A model generated the notes under the pieces. The model ran no database searches. It worked only from the letters and a program-made list of their open reading frames with translations, and was not told the origin of the DNA. DNA of 64,000 bases from Mya arenaria (Eukaryota; Mollusca; Bivalvia; Myida; Myidae): contig NC_069132.1 of NCBI RefSeq assembly GCF_026914265.1, positions 34,652,932 through 34,716,931 of the forward strand. The letters are read 5' to 3'. Shown here in pieces: positions 1 through 12,900 of this stretch (positions within the stretch are counted from its first letter, which is position 1; every line of letters begins with the position of its first letter). A program made the position numbers and the translations under genes.

Positions 1-482
1 CTTATGTCAAAATGTGAAATTGGTAACGCGACCAACAGAACAAGCCATGGATATGATTACAAACACGTGACTCTCCTGAAGCTTATGTCAAAATGTGAAA
101 TTGGTAACGCGACCAACAGAACAAGCCATGGATATGATTACAAACACGTGACTCTCCTGAAGCTTATGTCAAAATGTGAAATTGGTAACGCGACCAACAT
201 AACAAGCCATGGATATGATTACAAACACGTGACTCTCCTGAAGCTTATGTCAAAATGTGAAATTGGTAAAGCGAGCAACAGAACAATCTATGAATATGAT
301 TACAAACACGTGACTCTCCTGAAGCTTATGTCAAAATGTGAAATTGGTAGCGCGACCAACAGAACAAGCCATGGATATGATTACAAACACGTGACTCTCC
401 TGAAGCTTATGTCAAAATGTGAAATTGGTTACGTGACCAACAGAACAAGCCATGGATATGATTACAAACACGTGAACCTCGG
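1..482. repeat. 81-bp minisatellite, about six copies, running off the left edge
   Basis: A unit beginning cttatgtcaaaatgtgaaat repeats about six times with a few substitutions. Because 81 is a multiple of three and the unit lacks a stop in one plus-strand frame, the array reads as a 27-residue repeat (key residues MSKCEIG and YDYKHVTLL). The open frame follows from the period and closes soon after the array. I see no start context, splice site or known domain, so I call it a repeat. It may continue beyond the window. Confidence 0.93.
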
Positions 483-519
483 ATGCTTGGTGACCCCTTA
501 TTATTTTGGATTCATTTGA

Positions 520-1869
520 AAGGGTTGTGTGTTCAATAATTGAAAATAAGATGTAAAACAACATCCCGAACATATTAAAGCAAACACATTTTTTGGCCTT
601 AAAATAGTCCAAGATAGATCATTCACATGCGGTTATAGTTCATTGAGAGCAATAATACCGACTAAATTCAACTGATTTTAATACCTTTATGAATGATATA
701 CTTTCGTTTATTTTGTTAACGTATCGATGTTAAGCAAGCAAATTCCTCGCAATTGATACAAAAACTATGTGGGATAACCAGGTTTCACAATGCTTATTTG
801 TGGGTCGGATTTCTAAACAGAAATTCAATAACACCACCAGCAACTGTGAACGTCCCATGCATGAAATTTGATCAATACATACACTGTCAGCTCATGAAAA
901 CGCCGAAAACAACTCTCCATTTCTGATTGCAACAGCAAAAATGTCATCCAGGATTCACGCAGCAATAACTTATTAAATTATTATTCTTGATCACAGTGCG
1001 ACATGATGCAAGACGTTCCCCCTTGTGTGTAATTTTCATTTTTACCACCAACAACAAACAGTGAAATATTATTAATCTTACAGCTGCTGAGCCCACCAAT
1101 CTGACAATGCAGTTTTTTTTAAGTAATGCTCTTTACTTGTAGGTTGATAACACCAAAAGTAATCTAGTATAAACGTTAGTGAAATATTTTAAAATTTGCT
1201 TCATGGTCATGTAAGCTTTATAAATTCATTTTTCTTAGTTTCAATTTCATTTAAGCAAATGTCCGGGTGTTTTTCCACCAATTTGCACTGTTCCACCCCA
1301 CAGTTACACGCTAGCGCACTGTTATCCGCTGGCGCCAAAGTACGATGCGATACAGGGTTTTTCCTCTACCGTTTCGTTTGTATCGTTAGGCGTTTTATAT
1401 ATATTGGTATCAGACGACAATGGTGGGATTCGTAACAATTTCCGAAAGAATGAAATGAAGTAAGTTGTGTTCGTTAGAATAAAATGAAAACCCCACACAC
1501 ACTTAAGGGGAACATTCCAAGTGCAAATGCAAACCCTCGGCAAACACTAATGCCTCGGAAGTGATGCATCCGTTGACAAGATGCATCGTTTACCTCAAGG
1601 GATGCAATACAATGATGTATCCATCATTTATTAATTACTTCAGAAAATCCTTAAAACCAACATGGAATGTTCCAACCGACTCACCAAAATGACCTGACTT
1701 AAGATTACACCTCGTAACTAAGCAACAATGTAGCAGGTTGGGTATTTATTGAAAAACGTCCATTTAGTTAAACAAGTCTGGATCAGGCGACTGAAAATAA
1801 CTAAAGCCTAATTAGTCCATAGTAAGAAGTATTGCATCTCAAATGTTCATTTGTAGCTGTCTTATTAAG
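520..1869. other. Intergenic, nothing recognised
   Basis: AT-rich sequence between the 81-bp array and the C1q remnant. Short open frames are present on both strands but none shows a domain, signal peptide or splice structure. I see no transposon ends or RNA gene here. Confidence 0.5.
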
Positions 1870-2933
1870 TTAACAAGCGTGCATCAGCACTCCTGAAAAG
1901 CTAGAGTGATGTCTGTCGGTACCATATGTGCCGGCAACGTGACCTTCACTGACAACATACAGGGCTTCTAAGTAGAGGAAGGCCGTTTTTCCTGCAATGT
2001 TCCATCCAGAAGTGTGTCCTGCGATAGAATAGTCGATGACTTCAGAATTCTTCTTAAAAAACATTGCTCCCGGTTTTGCAATTGAGTTGCCAATGGCAAA
2101 TTGAAACACGTACGTTCCGTTTAACTGGGACGTGAATACGCAACTATAAGCGTTGTAAGCGTTGCCGACGTTGTCCTGAACGGTATCGAAGACGACAGTT
2201 TGTTGAGTGGTCAAGGGCAGCGATTGTTTACAAAGTTTTGCTCTGAATATGATCTTGTTTGTTGTACGCAAAGGAATGATAAAAATAATGAATCATAAAA
2301 CCGAATTTTCCGTGTCTAAATGTGCCCTAAATAAATTTCAACATGATCAGATGAAAAGCTAAATTAAAAAGATGTGACTTAACTGAATTAATGTTTCGTT
2401 TCTTATTAAATTCGAAGTGAAATGAATGGTAGAATATTGTTTAGGATGAATTATCTTTGCTGACTTGGTCCTCATAATAATAATACACAATATTGCAGAA
2501 TAACTGGAAAGATGTATATCTAAGAATGAAAAGTAAACAAAAACACAAAATACAACTATCACAAAATAGTTTCTGAAAACTTATATCCGTTAAGTATATC
2601 TTTCCGTAAGAGTATCTGCGGCGGCAGCTATTCGTTCGTCGATGTTGGAATTGTCCGCTTTGTGCTTTTATTTCATAAAGCCTTTTTTCAAGGGCAACAA
2701 GACCAATGTTGTTATTCTTTGCAGACGACAGCTGCTTTTTTAAATTCTTCGTTCTCCTTTTGTTGCAATTCGTTCGTTTCAGTGCAATTTGCAGCTTCAC
2801 CGATTTCCCTCAGTTTGCCGTATAGAAAATCAAGGCTAGGGCATTGCGCATCACAAGACGCAGCCAGGATATAAACAGCTTGGGTTACAAATATCACGAA
2901 GATTGCCATGATCATAATGATACTCTTTATCAT
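1870..2933 (-). pseudogene. C1q-domain protein gene, probably decayed
   Basis: The 3' part (1870 to about 2260) encodes an uninterrupted C1q globular domain of about 125 residues. It has the family strings FDTVQDNVGNAYN, GTYVFQF, TSGWNIAGKTAFLYLE and a closing HHSSFSGVLMH. The 5' part (from 2933 downward) starts with a Met and a hydrophobic signal-like segment (IIMIMAIFVIFVTQAVYILA). A Cys-containing coiled-coil stretch follows, as in secreted C1q-domain proteins of bivalves, which act as soluble recognition or adhesion proteins. The coiled coil is spread over three frames: one shift lies in the A-run near 2725 and another near 2650. No convincing donor follows, and the acceptor before the C1q part is weak. 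I infer a pseudogene, but assembly errors in a live gene are possible. Confidence 0.62.
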
Positions 2934-3186
2934 ACCAAGGGAATAAATTTCCGTAGTATCTATTTCATACATCATTTCAAGTACTCCAGATAAATGTGAG
3001 TAATGTGTAATATAAGCTAGAGTAGTCACTAAAGATGACTGTTGTTTTTTTAGAAAAAAACACCTTAAAATATGCAAGTTTGCAATTGTGCCAGCTTGAA
3101 ACATTTTAGGGACAAGAAACCGCTCCAGCATAAATGAAAAGAGAGCGTTTGTTTGTAACAGATAAAAGACTAAACACCGATTATGT

Positions 3187-3260
<74 letters not shown>

Positions 3261-3280
3261 TATTATCATCATCATCATAA
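3187..3280. repeat. (CAT)n microsatellite
   Basis: About 28 CAT/ATC triplets with minor interruption near the right end. On the minus strand it reads as a poly-methionine run. This is an effect of the triplet repeat and not a coding signal. Confidence 0.97.
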
Positions 3281-3347
3281 TGAGTAGCAGCTGCAGCTGC
3301 TGCAGCAGAATCAGCAGAAACAGCTGCCAAACCACTACCGACACCAC

Positions 3348-4349
3348 TTTAACTGTTACAGCCGCATTTTTATCTCAATCTTTTTGAAACTTGGTCAGAG
3401 TTTGCATCTCTATAAAATCTAGGACAACCTCACTATATCTTTTGTTTCTTGATGGTTTTATTTTTGCAAAATTATATATATATACCTTTAATAAAAAATA
3501 TTTGCTATATAATACCTCTTTGTTGGTGCCTTTCACGTTTACACATAATTCTTAACATTAATTATAAACAAAATGATTTTAAAAATCTTAATTGGCTAAA
3601 AACACCTTAATAAATATTTCGAAGTCCGAAATACAATAGTATGCGTTCGTTGACTCTTCCAAAAAAAATCTAGCAATGTCATACTTCTAAATAAATCACT
3701 TCTTTTTAAGAGCATGTAAACATAAAAATAAAACGTTAAAATATACGCGTTCACACAATGTTTACACATATCAATGTACATTATGCAAGAAATATTTTGA
3801 ATTCAGATATTTTTATCTCTCCGAGCAAAATCGAACTTAAAAACATAATAAAAAACTACGTGACAATTGACAAGAGCTTACCCGACTCCCATGGGCCGGG
3901 TCGGTAGGCAGTTGTTTTATTATTTTACTTCCTTTACCGTGAAATCCGTTATGAAAAGGGAAAATAAATAATTATGATTACCAGTGACAGTGGTCAGGTA
4001 TTTGTTAAAGTTAACAACGTTGTTAACGTCATAGTTGTTAACTTTCAAATCGTTTCTGCTTCGGAAAATTAATGGATACACTTGTGATCTGCAGTATTGC
4101 TAGCAAGATTATAGACAACTGTTTCAGCTGTACCTGTTTCATTTCAATACATGATCACATCGTCAAACAGTTCACCTTTAAAGATTAACAAAGATTTTCT
4201 AAAACGTCATCCATCGCATCAAACAAACTTCAAATTAGCTAAATGGCCGATTTGGTAACAACTGGACGATTTAAGGTGAAAGGTAATCTAGAGTCCTGAA
4301 ACAGACTGGCAGTATCAGTCAGAAATGGAATAACATAATTGATATAATT
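3348..4349. other. Intergenic with one dispersed-repeat copy
   Basis: No gene recognised. About 4005-4195 carries a dispersed repeat also seen at 25840-26215. Shared strings include a gttaac-rich start, a 'ctgcagtattgctagcaagat' type centre and a 'tgatcacatcgtcaaac' type end. Confidence 0.5.
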
Positions 4350-4455
4350 ACAGCCGAAGCTCGTTTGCTCGAACTTCCGGGGACCGACGAAAATACCTCG
4401 AGTCTCGGGAAATTCGAGCCAAACGAGTTCGAAGCAACGGGGTTTCGACTGTTTA
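4350..4455. mobile_element. Short MITE with CAG-type inverted ends (pogo/Tigger-like)
   Basis: The left end reads acagccgaagctcgtttgct. The right end, reverse-complemented, reads acagtcgaaaccccgttgct. The terminal CAG and the TCGAA-rich inverted ends resemble pogo/Tigger members of Tc1/mariner. The element lies about 100 bp past the stop codon of the CARD gene. Similar ends occur at 39382-39557 and 43090-43260. The assignment rests on end sequence only, since there is no transposase. Confidence 0.55.
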
Positions 4456-4551
4456 TACTTTTGTTTTTAAAATTATATCAAAATCACTGTCCGACTGATA
4501 CTGCCACCTTCGGATTCGTTAAAATCGTCCCGAGCCTTCGACATTCGTTTA

Positions 4552-7500
4552 TCAGATGAACGGCCAACCAGCCTTGCCCGTAGTTGACGTCTTTTTGGAG
4601 CCATTTCTCTGAGGATCGAACTTGATCTCGGACTGGTACTTGACGTTGGCGTGGTGCGAGCGGTCCATGATACCATTCATCCAGTGACTCCGGGGCGGCG
4701 ACATGACGCGCCTCTGGCGACCCGGACGGCGCGGCGCCTGCTCAAGGTTCATGAGACGCTCTTCCAGCGAGACGAGGCGGCTCTCGCCGGCGCGCTGCAT
4801 TTCCTCAAGAGCGTCTATCTGATCCCGCTGCCGTTCCTTCTCCTCCACGAGGGTGGAGATCTGTTCCTGCTGCAAGTTCCGCTCCATGATCCCTGGAAGG
4901 CAGATACAGAAGTAAACTTAAATCTATGTTCCGAACGTACACACCATTAAGGGGTCCAGTTAATATTGGTAATGGTTTAACAAGTAGTTTCTTGTGTTAA
5001 TGAACTGTTAACGTCATAGAGACATAGATAACAATATAAAGCCCTTAATATTAAGTAACTTGCATACGTTCACCCATACATAGGTACACTCGTCCCACCA
5101 ACGTTTTCCCAACAATCTAAAGTATACCCAACCTATTCGTCTCAATATATAGAACGCCCTCCAATGTGCTATTGTACATAATTATGTACATCAATCTGTC
5201 GCATCTCTCTACATTTTAACCATTTAATAAATTAACATTAAGTTGTCACGACCTCATTATTTTGATTCACCCTGAACATACAATCTAACTACTTCTTTTG
5301 TAATGTAAACAATATTTCAAAAATATTAGATTCACATTCGCTTTTCTGAGTATAAAATATACGCCCAAAGATCCCTCTCCCGAACTAAACCTCCATACCC
5401 AATCATGACCCCCATGACACAGACCTTTACTAGTTCATAGATGCCATTAATAAAAAACGTCATGACTACCAAACCTACTCATCATTCATCCCACCAAAAA
5501 ACAATCCTCTAAATAAAACCCAAATCGTTCCCTACCTTCGTCCTGAAGCTCCTCGAGTTTGTCAATTTTCTCCCGCTGGGCGGCGTTCTCTTCCTCTATC
5601 TCTTCCAACTTTCGAAGCTGTGAGTTCAGCTCCGCCTCCTTCTCCTCCAAGGCGGCGCGGTGCTCCTCCAGCCGCCGCTCCATGGATTTCAGCTCAACCG
5701 CCTTCTGCTGCAGCTCGTCACCGCGCACGCGCCCCGCCTCGCTGTTCTCCTAAAATGGAAGGGAAGTAATTGCGGTTTACGAAATAATGCAACGTAGTAC
5801 TTGTTGAAGACTAAATGGTTAATCGCAATACAGGCATTTTGACAGTCACGTGATACCTTTGGATCATCAGATTGTGTTATTTATGTGTGTACACTCATTT
5901 CAGTTTTGTGGGATAATAAAGAACAAACTTTGAGGTGTTCTTCGAGATATTGAAACGAAAATCAAGATAGAAATTTGGTCCATACCTTCAGGCGTTTGTT
6001 ATCAAGTTGCAGCTGTATGATCTTTTGCTGAAAAGCGTTCAGTTTCTCGATTAGGGATTTGTTTGTCTTTCGGAGTCGCTCGTTCTCCTCTTTCACTTTC
6101 TGCAATTCCTCGTCGCTCGTCGGAAGCCCGCCGGTCGTCTGCTGATGTATCTTCTTAAATAAGTCTCTAATGGTCGGAGCTATGCGTACCAGTTCCTGCT
6201 CAAGAACTTTCATGTCCATCGGCGTGTCCGATCCCTTGGTTTCACTGGTTCCGCTTCCGGTGTTGTTTGGTGTCACAGCCGCCTCGCGCTCCCCGCATAC
6301 AGACGCTTGTTGTGGGGTATTCGCGGCGGACCCGAACTCTTCAGTGGACTCCGAATTAAAGGACGAAAGCGATATCGTGCTCTGGCTTGCTCGACCTGAC
6401 GATGCCTCACTTCCGGCGGCCATGCGGCTCTCAATGAACAGGGCCTGTGGAGTGCTGCTGGCTGATTCCGCTCCCATGCTGCTTTGTTGTGACGTCACTA
6501 CAGGTGGCGCCGACGCATTGGACACAGGGACATGCACGGCCGGCTGGGGCGCGACCGTAGCGACAGGGGCCTGACCCATGACGTTGTGGGGGCTGTCGTC
6601 AGAGCGGAAAGTCTGCAGGTGCCGTCTGTGTTTTTCTCCAGTCTCGCTGTTGATAGTGCCACTGCTCTATAACATGTGAGGCAAGTTGTTAGAATAACAC
6701 GACGTTGACCAGAAAAAGGTATGATTGCATAGAGGGCATTCAAAAACTATTTGTATTTGAAACTTATTGAGGATAAAATACATTCAAAATCCATTTTGTT
6801 TAGGTCTTTCTACGTTTTACATTTGTTGCTTAAATCAGCTTTAATATTGAAAAACAGCAACATGAGAACAATATATATATTAAAAAAAGGTATTCTACTT
6901 ACGGTCGCAGTTGACGGTCTTGAGTCTGCGGCTGAAATGAAAAAGGAAAAGCAGCTGGTGTTAAACCCAAAACTGAAGATAAAATCTTTATAACTTCAGC
7001 ACACCTTGTACTGGAACAACCGTTATCGTAAATTTCATCAAAATGAATAAACTATTAATAGTCATTTCAAAATAAATAAATAAAAACGTCTTACGGTGCT
7101 GTGCATTATTTCCAGTGACTGGGCGTCCTGTTGGGGCGTTGTTACCGTGATTACCCGCTATACCAAGCGCCTCGGTGACCCGGGCGAATCGATTGTCTGT
7201 TTGCTCGGTGAGAAAGCGACAAAGCGCCTGGTAACCCGGACTTCCGGATTGTATCACAGCGTTCAAGAACTTCTCGGCTGAATTAAGAAAGTTTAAACTT
7301 TGAATTGTGTTATCCTCCGTTTTGGTCAATCGATAGGCATTAGTCAGTTTGGCGTACTTTTCTGTCATTTTATATACTTTTAGTCATTAAATATATTACT
7401 GTTTTACACTAAAACAGACAAGTATTTTTTAATATTTCATATATCAACATATTTTATCACAAGCAAGTTCGATCATAGGAAAGTGCACTTGACTATACGC

Positions 7501-9101
7501 CGTTTTGTCTAAGACATGAATACAATAATGATGTAGTATATGCCTGTCAAAAGCAAAAAAAAAGAGTAAAATTAACAAGTAATCAACAAACGCCGCAATG
7601 CGATGACTGGTTTCCAATGATTGACAAGAGAACTTCAACCTGCGTTGTGAGATTTATTTTCAACTGGGGGGGGGGGGGGGGGGTATCGTTAGTAACAGTG
7701 ACCTTGACTTTACCCTTTTGGTATCTAACGCAAAATCATTTAAGTCCTGAATAACACTTCCTGCATACCAAGTTTGACAATAATATTGTAATTGTAAATA
7801 GAAAAGTTGTGAATACGATTTTATATATCTATACATGTTGTTTTTTTAATTCTGGTTCATGCTTTAAGCTTCAACAGCATCAAGAAAAACACAGCCTCAA
7901 TCATATTTACCTCGCGCATGCGCAGAGGACAGAGTTATCTATGAAAGTCAAACGACTGTACCAAGTTTCATGTCGTCTGACAAGATATGCTCTACTGAAA
8001 TATATATGTTTGTTTTTACCGTCAAATCTGCTCTACATGATATAGAGCTACAGTAAATGGGTTAGATCCTCCATTGTCATTGGCCCACAAGTTTGAGCGA
8101 ACACCAATGAATTGCATTGCAGCTTTTGTTCGGGGAAAAAATCCACGCGTGTTGAATACAACCTCCCGGATAATAAAATCAGTACTAATTACCCTGTGGT
8201 ATTAAAAGGCAACTCATTAAGATCCAATATTAAGACTTTTTTTTCAAATTACCAAATTGCAAATTGTTTTTATCATTCAATACCATCCATTCTGAAATTA
8301 ACCGAAATGATTTTAGAAGCTTAATTCAAAAGCTGCCCTCTTTAATTGAATTATTAGGAAGGAGTTGACACATTGTAATTACTTTCGTCTAATTCTTTGT
8401 GTTCCAATTTCTATTTCGATCTAGTTATTTGAAAGGCGTTTCTACAAATTGGTTCTAAGTACTTCAGAAATAAAATATTACAACTTGACAGTAAACCCAA
8501 GAAGAGGACTTTCTGTGTGTGTGTTTTCGAAAGTGTTGAGGTTTACTCCGAAATAAAAATTTGAATCAATTGACAAGCTGTGAAACAAAACAAAAACACA
8601 TTGTTGTTGTTGTTGTGTTTTTTTACTTTCGCTTCACTGTCTGCGGTCTAAGCACAAATGCTTAGTATATTTTCTGCTCGATCGGCAAACATCTGCCTAT
8701 ATCTATTGCCGATCCGGAAACATTTGTCAATATTAATTGCCTGATCGGGAATTCGTTGTCTATTTATTGACAGATCGGGGAAATTATATAAATATTGACT
8801 GCCTTGATGTTAACAGTGCATATTGTCAACCTGAGGTAAATACTGTCGACTTAGCGAATTTTCAATTAGGCTTGACTTCACATATTTTAAAAAGGGAATG
8901 CGTTATTTAAGATGTTTTTTTTTTAAATGAACCTCTCATGCTTGGTGTATTTGGCAGCACGTTGGTGATCTCGGACCGCTGTGTAGGCCCCAGGACACCC
9001 TCGTCCACGAGGCGATGCACGAGCGCCTCTACCGGAAGTTCCGTCTTCAGAAGCGTCCAGTTTCGTCGCAGCCTCCTCTCATCGTCACCCGAGATTGCCA
9101 T
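4552..9101 (-). CDS. CARD plus coiled-coil protein, 6 exons, 538 aa
   Basis: Exons: 9101-8933, 7277-7095, 6931-6903 (29 nt), 6666-5986, 5749-5536 and 4892-4552. All introns are GT-AG, phases agree throughout, and the total is 1617 nt with the stop. The start has a good context (acaATGG). Residues 1-98 form a CARD: helix 1 RRLRRNWTLLKTEL, helix 2 EALVHRLVDEGV, helix 3 QRSEITNV, helix 4 AEKFLNAVIQSG, helix 5 YQALCRFL, helix 6 ARVTEALG. Residues about 100-300 are Ser/Thr/Pro/Gln-rich and look disordered. Residues about 315-485 are heptad-rich coiled coil, followed by a basic tail of about 55 residues. CARDs bind other CARDs, and coiled coils oligomerise, so a scaffold or adaptor role in innate immune or cell-death signalling is likely by inference. 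CARD9/11 share CARD plus coiled coil but lack this long linker. The specific family is not recognised. The gene starts 890 bp downstream of the ZP gene's stop on the same strand. Confidence 0.88.
7664..7683. repeat. Poly-G tract
   Basis: About 19 consecutive G within intron 1 of the CARD gene. It is a simple repeat and a likely polymerase-slippage site, so its length may be inaccurate. Confidence 0.9.
8675..8815. repeat. Imperfect 37-40 bp tandem repeat
   Basis: Three to four degenerate units contain 'gatcggcaaacat', 'gatccggaaacat', 'gatcgggaattcg' and 'gatcggggaaat', each followed by a 'tat..att..c' stretch. The array lies in intron 1 of the CARD gene. No function is evident. Confidence 0.6.
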
Positions 9102-9992
9102 TGTTTATGAACGTTTCCGTGACAAGTTTATGTACCACTAACGATCCCAGCGTTTTTAGCACCGAGCGTTCTTTCGTTTATTTCAGGCGTTTTAAAGTAC
9201 AGCGCTGAACATACGTAACCTTACTATTACGTCAAAGTTAAAGCGTGTGTATTATTAAATCAATATTTTTAGTTGATTTACAAAATAATAAAACACAACA
9301 AACTTTCTGCTTAAAACAGCCTTAAACTATTGTAAAGATGAAATGGTTAAATTGTTATTCTATGTTTTTCCGTTCACAACCTTCAAAAAGAAGTGTTCAT
9401 ATTTTACAGTTTTCGTTTTATATTCCATCTTATTAATTTTCCTCATTGAACATTTAACTTTACATGAAGAGGTGAATACATCTATGTTTAAGATAATGCA
9501 GACTGTTTATTAACAAAAATTCATCAAATTTCCGTTTTCTGCCTACACTTCCTAAATAATAGATCGAACTGAGTAATCAATATAATTAATTGGATAAAAC
9601 ATCTGTAATGTATGTCATTGGAACCGCAGTATACGACACGGCCTTTGTTTTAATGCCGTTTTGTCTTAAAGCCAAGATTGAGATTATAATCAGCTCTTTG
9701 ACGGAGGGGATTGATTAAAATATCATTGAATATGATACACGAGTCTTGCAAATTGTTTACAATGAACAAAATTGGTATTGTTCATTGTTTGTAAATATCA
9801 AATCGCAAAGTAATACTTGAAAGGTGATATTTTATAAATTTCGTTGCATGAACATAAATTAAAAGGGCGCACGTATTGAATATTAGTTGAAATCAACTCT
9901 CAATACGTCTATAGGAAAGACAATGTGATAAAGATGAACAAATTGGTGCAGTTTGGGCAATTTATTCCTTTTATTCAATACAAGTAATTCGA
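9102..9992. promoter_or_regulatory. Spacer between ZP gene stop and CARD gene start
   Basis: An 891-bp AT-rich interval on the shared minus strand. It must hold the CARD gene's 5' UTR and probably its core promoter, but no clear TATA box or initiator could be fixed. At its far end, two AATAAA motifs on the minus strand (9961-9966 and 9970-9975) lie 18-32 nt past the ZP stop codon and are good polyadenylation-signal candidates. Confidence 0.45.
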
Positions 9993-12900
9993 CTACACAA
10001 ATGCGTGTCTCGACAGAAGGCAGGCTAAGGTCACCAACGCGGGAGAAAAGCCTGGAACAAAAATTAAAGTCTTAAAGAAGAGTTACACAACGTTAATTTA
10101 ATACCTTACACGCATACTAACAATTTTGCAATTTTAAATGATGAAACAGGAGTGAAACATGCATATGTTTGCTTAGAATATACAGAAATCTGGGACAAAA
10201 TAGGTTGATGTTAACTACATGTATCTTGATGCTCTAGGGTTTAAGACATCTGATGTTCATTAATATAAATTTATGACGACTGATTATCCTTTATTATATT
10301 GGTATCGTTTGAAAGGGTTTAATTAGTTAAAAAATGAATAAATTCATATATAAAATATACCGTAAATAATTTATTGGAAACAGGCTTGTTTGGACTCATT
10401 AAATGGACACTTTTCAAAATTCCATCGGATTTCAAATGAAATATAAAAAAAAACAATATTCGAACTGCAAAAGTAAAATCAACAATGTGTTTTTGTTCCA
10501 GCATTTATTTTATATTTACTTCATCAGTAAGTTTTACTTCTTTGAAATATACCAATATGATATGGGGTCACCAGAAAGCACATTTTAACATTATCAAGAA
10601 TTCCTCAATAAAATGATAATTATAGAATCGCCTTTATTGAATTGGCAAATAGAATGAATATCAGAGGTCAACTACAGTTTGGCAATGACTTGAGACGTCC
10701 CCCTTACAAGTATAACAGCATCGCAACCGGTTGGCAACGCTTGACCTATTTTGTTTCAATCATTGGTTACAGGACTTTCTATACATGTTTGTTTTGTCAA
10801 AGTGAACATGCATTTAAAATTCAATGTTGACGTGTTCAATAATTATCCGATGAGTTTAACCAGTCAGTATTGGAACAGGGTGTTACATTAAACAAGATCA
10901 TTAAGTTTGGAGAATAACGAAAACGTATAATGAATTTAGAACGGAGTGGTTTAATCTCTCGCTTCTCACCTAGGCGACCCGGGTTCGATTCCCGGCCTAG
11001 GCGCACACCAGATTGGTTGATGTACACAAAGCCAGACATGTCGGTTTACCCACAAAATAAGACTTCACCCTCAACATCGTGCCAAAACAGTGAATAAGCT
11101 TAAGTTAATATAGCATTCTTTATAACCGTTGTTAAATGTATAAGGTTTAAACTAATTTAAAACGTATAAAATACAACAATTAACAATTAAATAAACTACA
11201 CAAATTGAGAAATAACAAGTATTACGCCTATGGCCTGCGATTATAAGAAATTGCAAGGAGGCAACGACGATGACGAGGACAATACCGACGACGAAAACAA
11301 TGCCGACGACGAAGAAAGTGTCGACACTAAAAACAATGCCGACGATAAAGACAATGCGACGATGAAAACAATGCCGACGACGAAGACAATGTCGGCGACA
11401 AAGACAATGCCGACGACCAATCAAATGCCGACGACGAAGACAATGCCGACGACAAATAAATTGCCGACGACGAAGACGATGACGAAGGCAAAAACAAAGC
11501 CGACGACAAGGACAATGTCGGCAACAAATAAAATGCCGACGACGAAGACAATGCCGACGGCAAATAAAATGCCGACGACGATGATAAATCCGACGACGAT
11601 GGTAATGCCGACGACGAAGTCATAACAATAACTCGACTTCTTTCCACGAGAAGTAGATGAACTTACAACAACTTACCAAAGCGCATGGCGGATGACGGCA
11701 CGATCCTGAGATGGGATACTACACTGGCTCTCCTAAGCGGCTGCAGCGATCGTCGTCGGGAGTGACGACGGCGACGGCGACGGCGACGACTGTCACAGTT
11801 CTGGGCAATAAAACGCATATTCTTCTTTATTAAATGTTTCCTCACCGATAGTTTGGTTAAAGGGAAGCTACGATTCCTTGGTGAGACATGTTTACAAGGA
11901 GAATTATTCCCCTTTCAAGATGAGTGTTATCTTCTTGTCTTTTGTTGTTGTTGTTTTTTACATTTTTAAAGGGACTCACTCACGTACCTTATTATTCCAA
12001 TGTTTTTTTTTAACTTTGTTAAAATGTATTTTTAGGTAACATTTATTAACAAACACCCAAAAATAAAAAACAAACACCCAAAAATAAAAAAGCAGATACT
12101 TAGAGCAGCCTAAAATATTCGATGTTCAATAGCGTCAGTCAGCTTGACTGGGTTATTTTCAGGCAAATCTTTGTGATGTTTTATTATTGGTACAAGCATT
12201 TTATTCGCATTTCACTCAATATGATTTTCTTCCATATAAGACCATATAAAACATGATTGAGTTCCTTTAAAAATAATTAAAGTGGTAAACATGTTTATAT
12301 CATAGTCATCGTCGTTTAAAACTTAAAATCCAGAAAAAATAACACTTATGTCACAACTCATGACAAAGACTTATTGGTATATTACATATTTCTCAATAAT
12401 GAGAACTAATCTGAGACAATAGCCATTTAAGTCAGAATAGGATTATACATCAATACTTTACATGTTCACATCAATCGATAAATTGGTTAATCAATTAAAA
12501 TTAACATTAATTTAATTTGTGAAATAAAGTAATTAAGGATGCTTTTGAATAACTATTGCACATGTTCATCAACGGAATTAAAGCATTATTTTTAATCAAT
12601 TTAATTTTCATACTGTAGAATATATATATATATATGTATAGTATTACCTGAATTTAGTTTCTGCATAACTTGGTTTGATTTAAAGCTGCACTCTCACAAT
12701 TGAAACGTTTTGACAACTTTTTTATTTTTTGTCATGGAACGAGCAATTTTTAGCGAAAATCCATGGAACCCAGTTATATAAGATTTCTGACAAAAATAGA
12801 TCGCAGATTTTTATATTTATATTTAAAACTTGATGTTTTATGCATTTTTCCTAAACCGTTAGTAACATAAGCCATAAAACATTAATTTTCGAACGGAAAT

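Noticed and set aside
3184-3347. Poly-Met N-terminal part of the C1q protein
   Set aside because: It comes from the (CAT)n microsatellite. The internal Met at 2933 followed by a signal peptide is the credible start.
10970-11010. tRNA gene (strong B box gggttcgattccc)
   Set aside because: The A-box half is degraded and the flanks match the second copy at 40165-40400 well beyond tRNA length, so it is a SINE.
11230-11647. Thr/Met-rich or Ser/Leu-rich proteins on either strand
   Set aside because: Triplet-based degenerate repeat inside a ZP intron, open on both strands at once.
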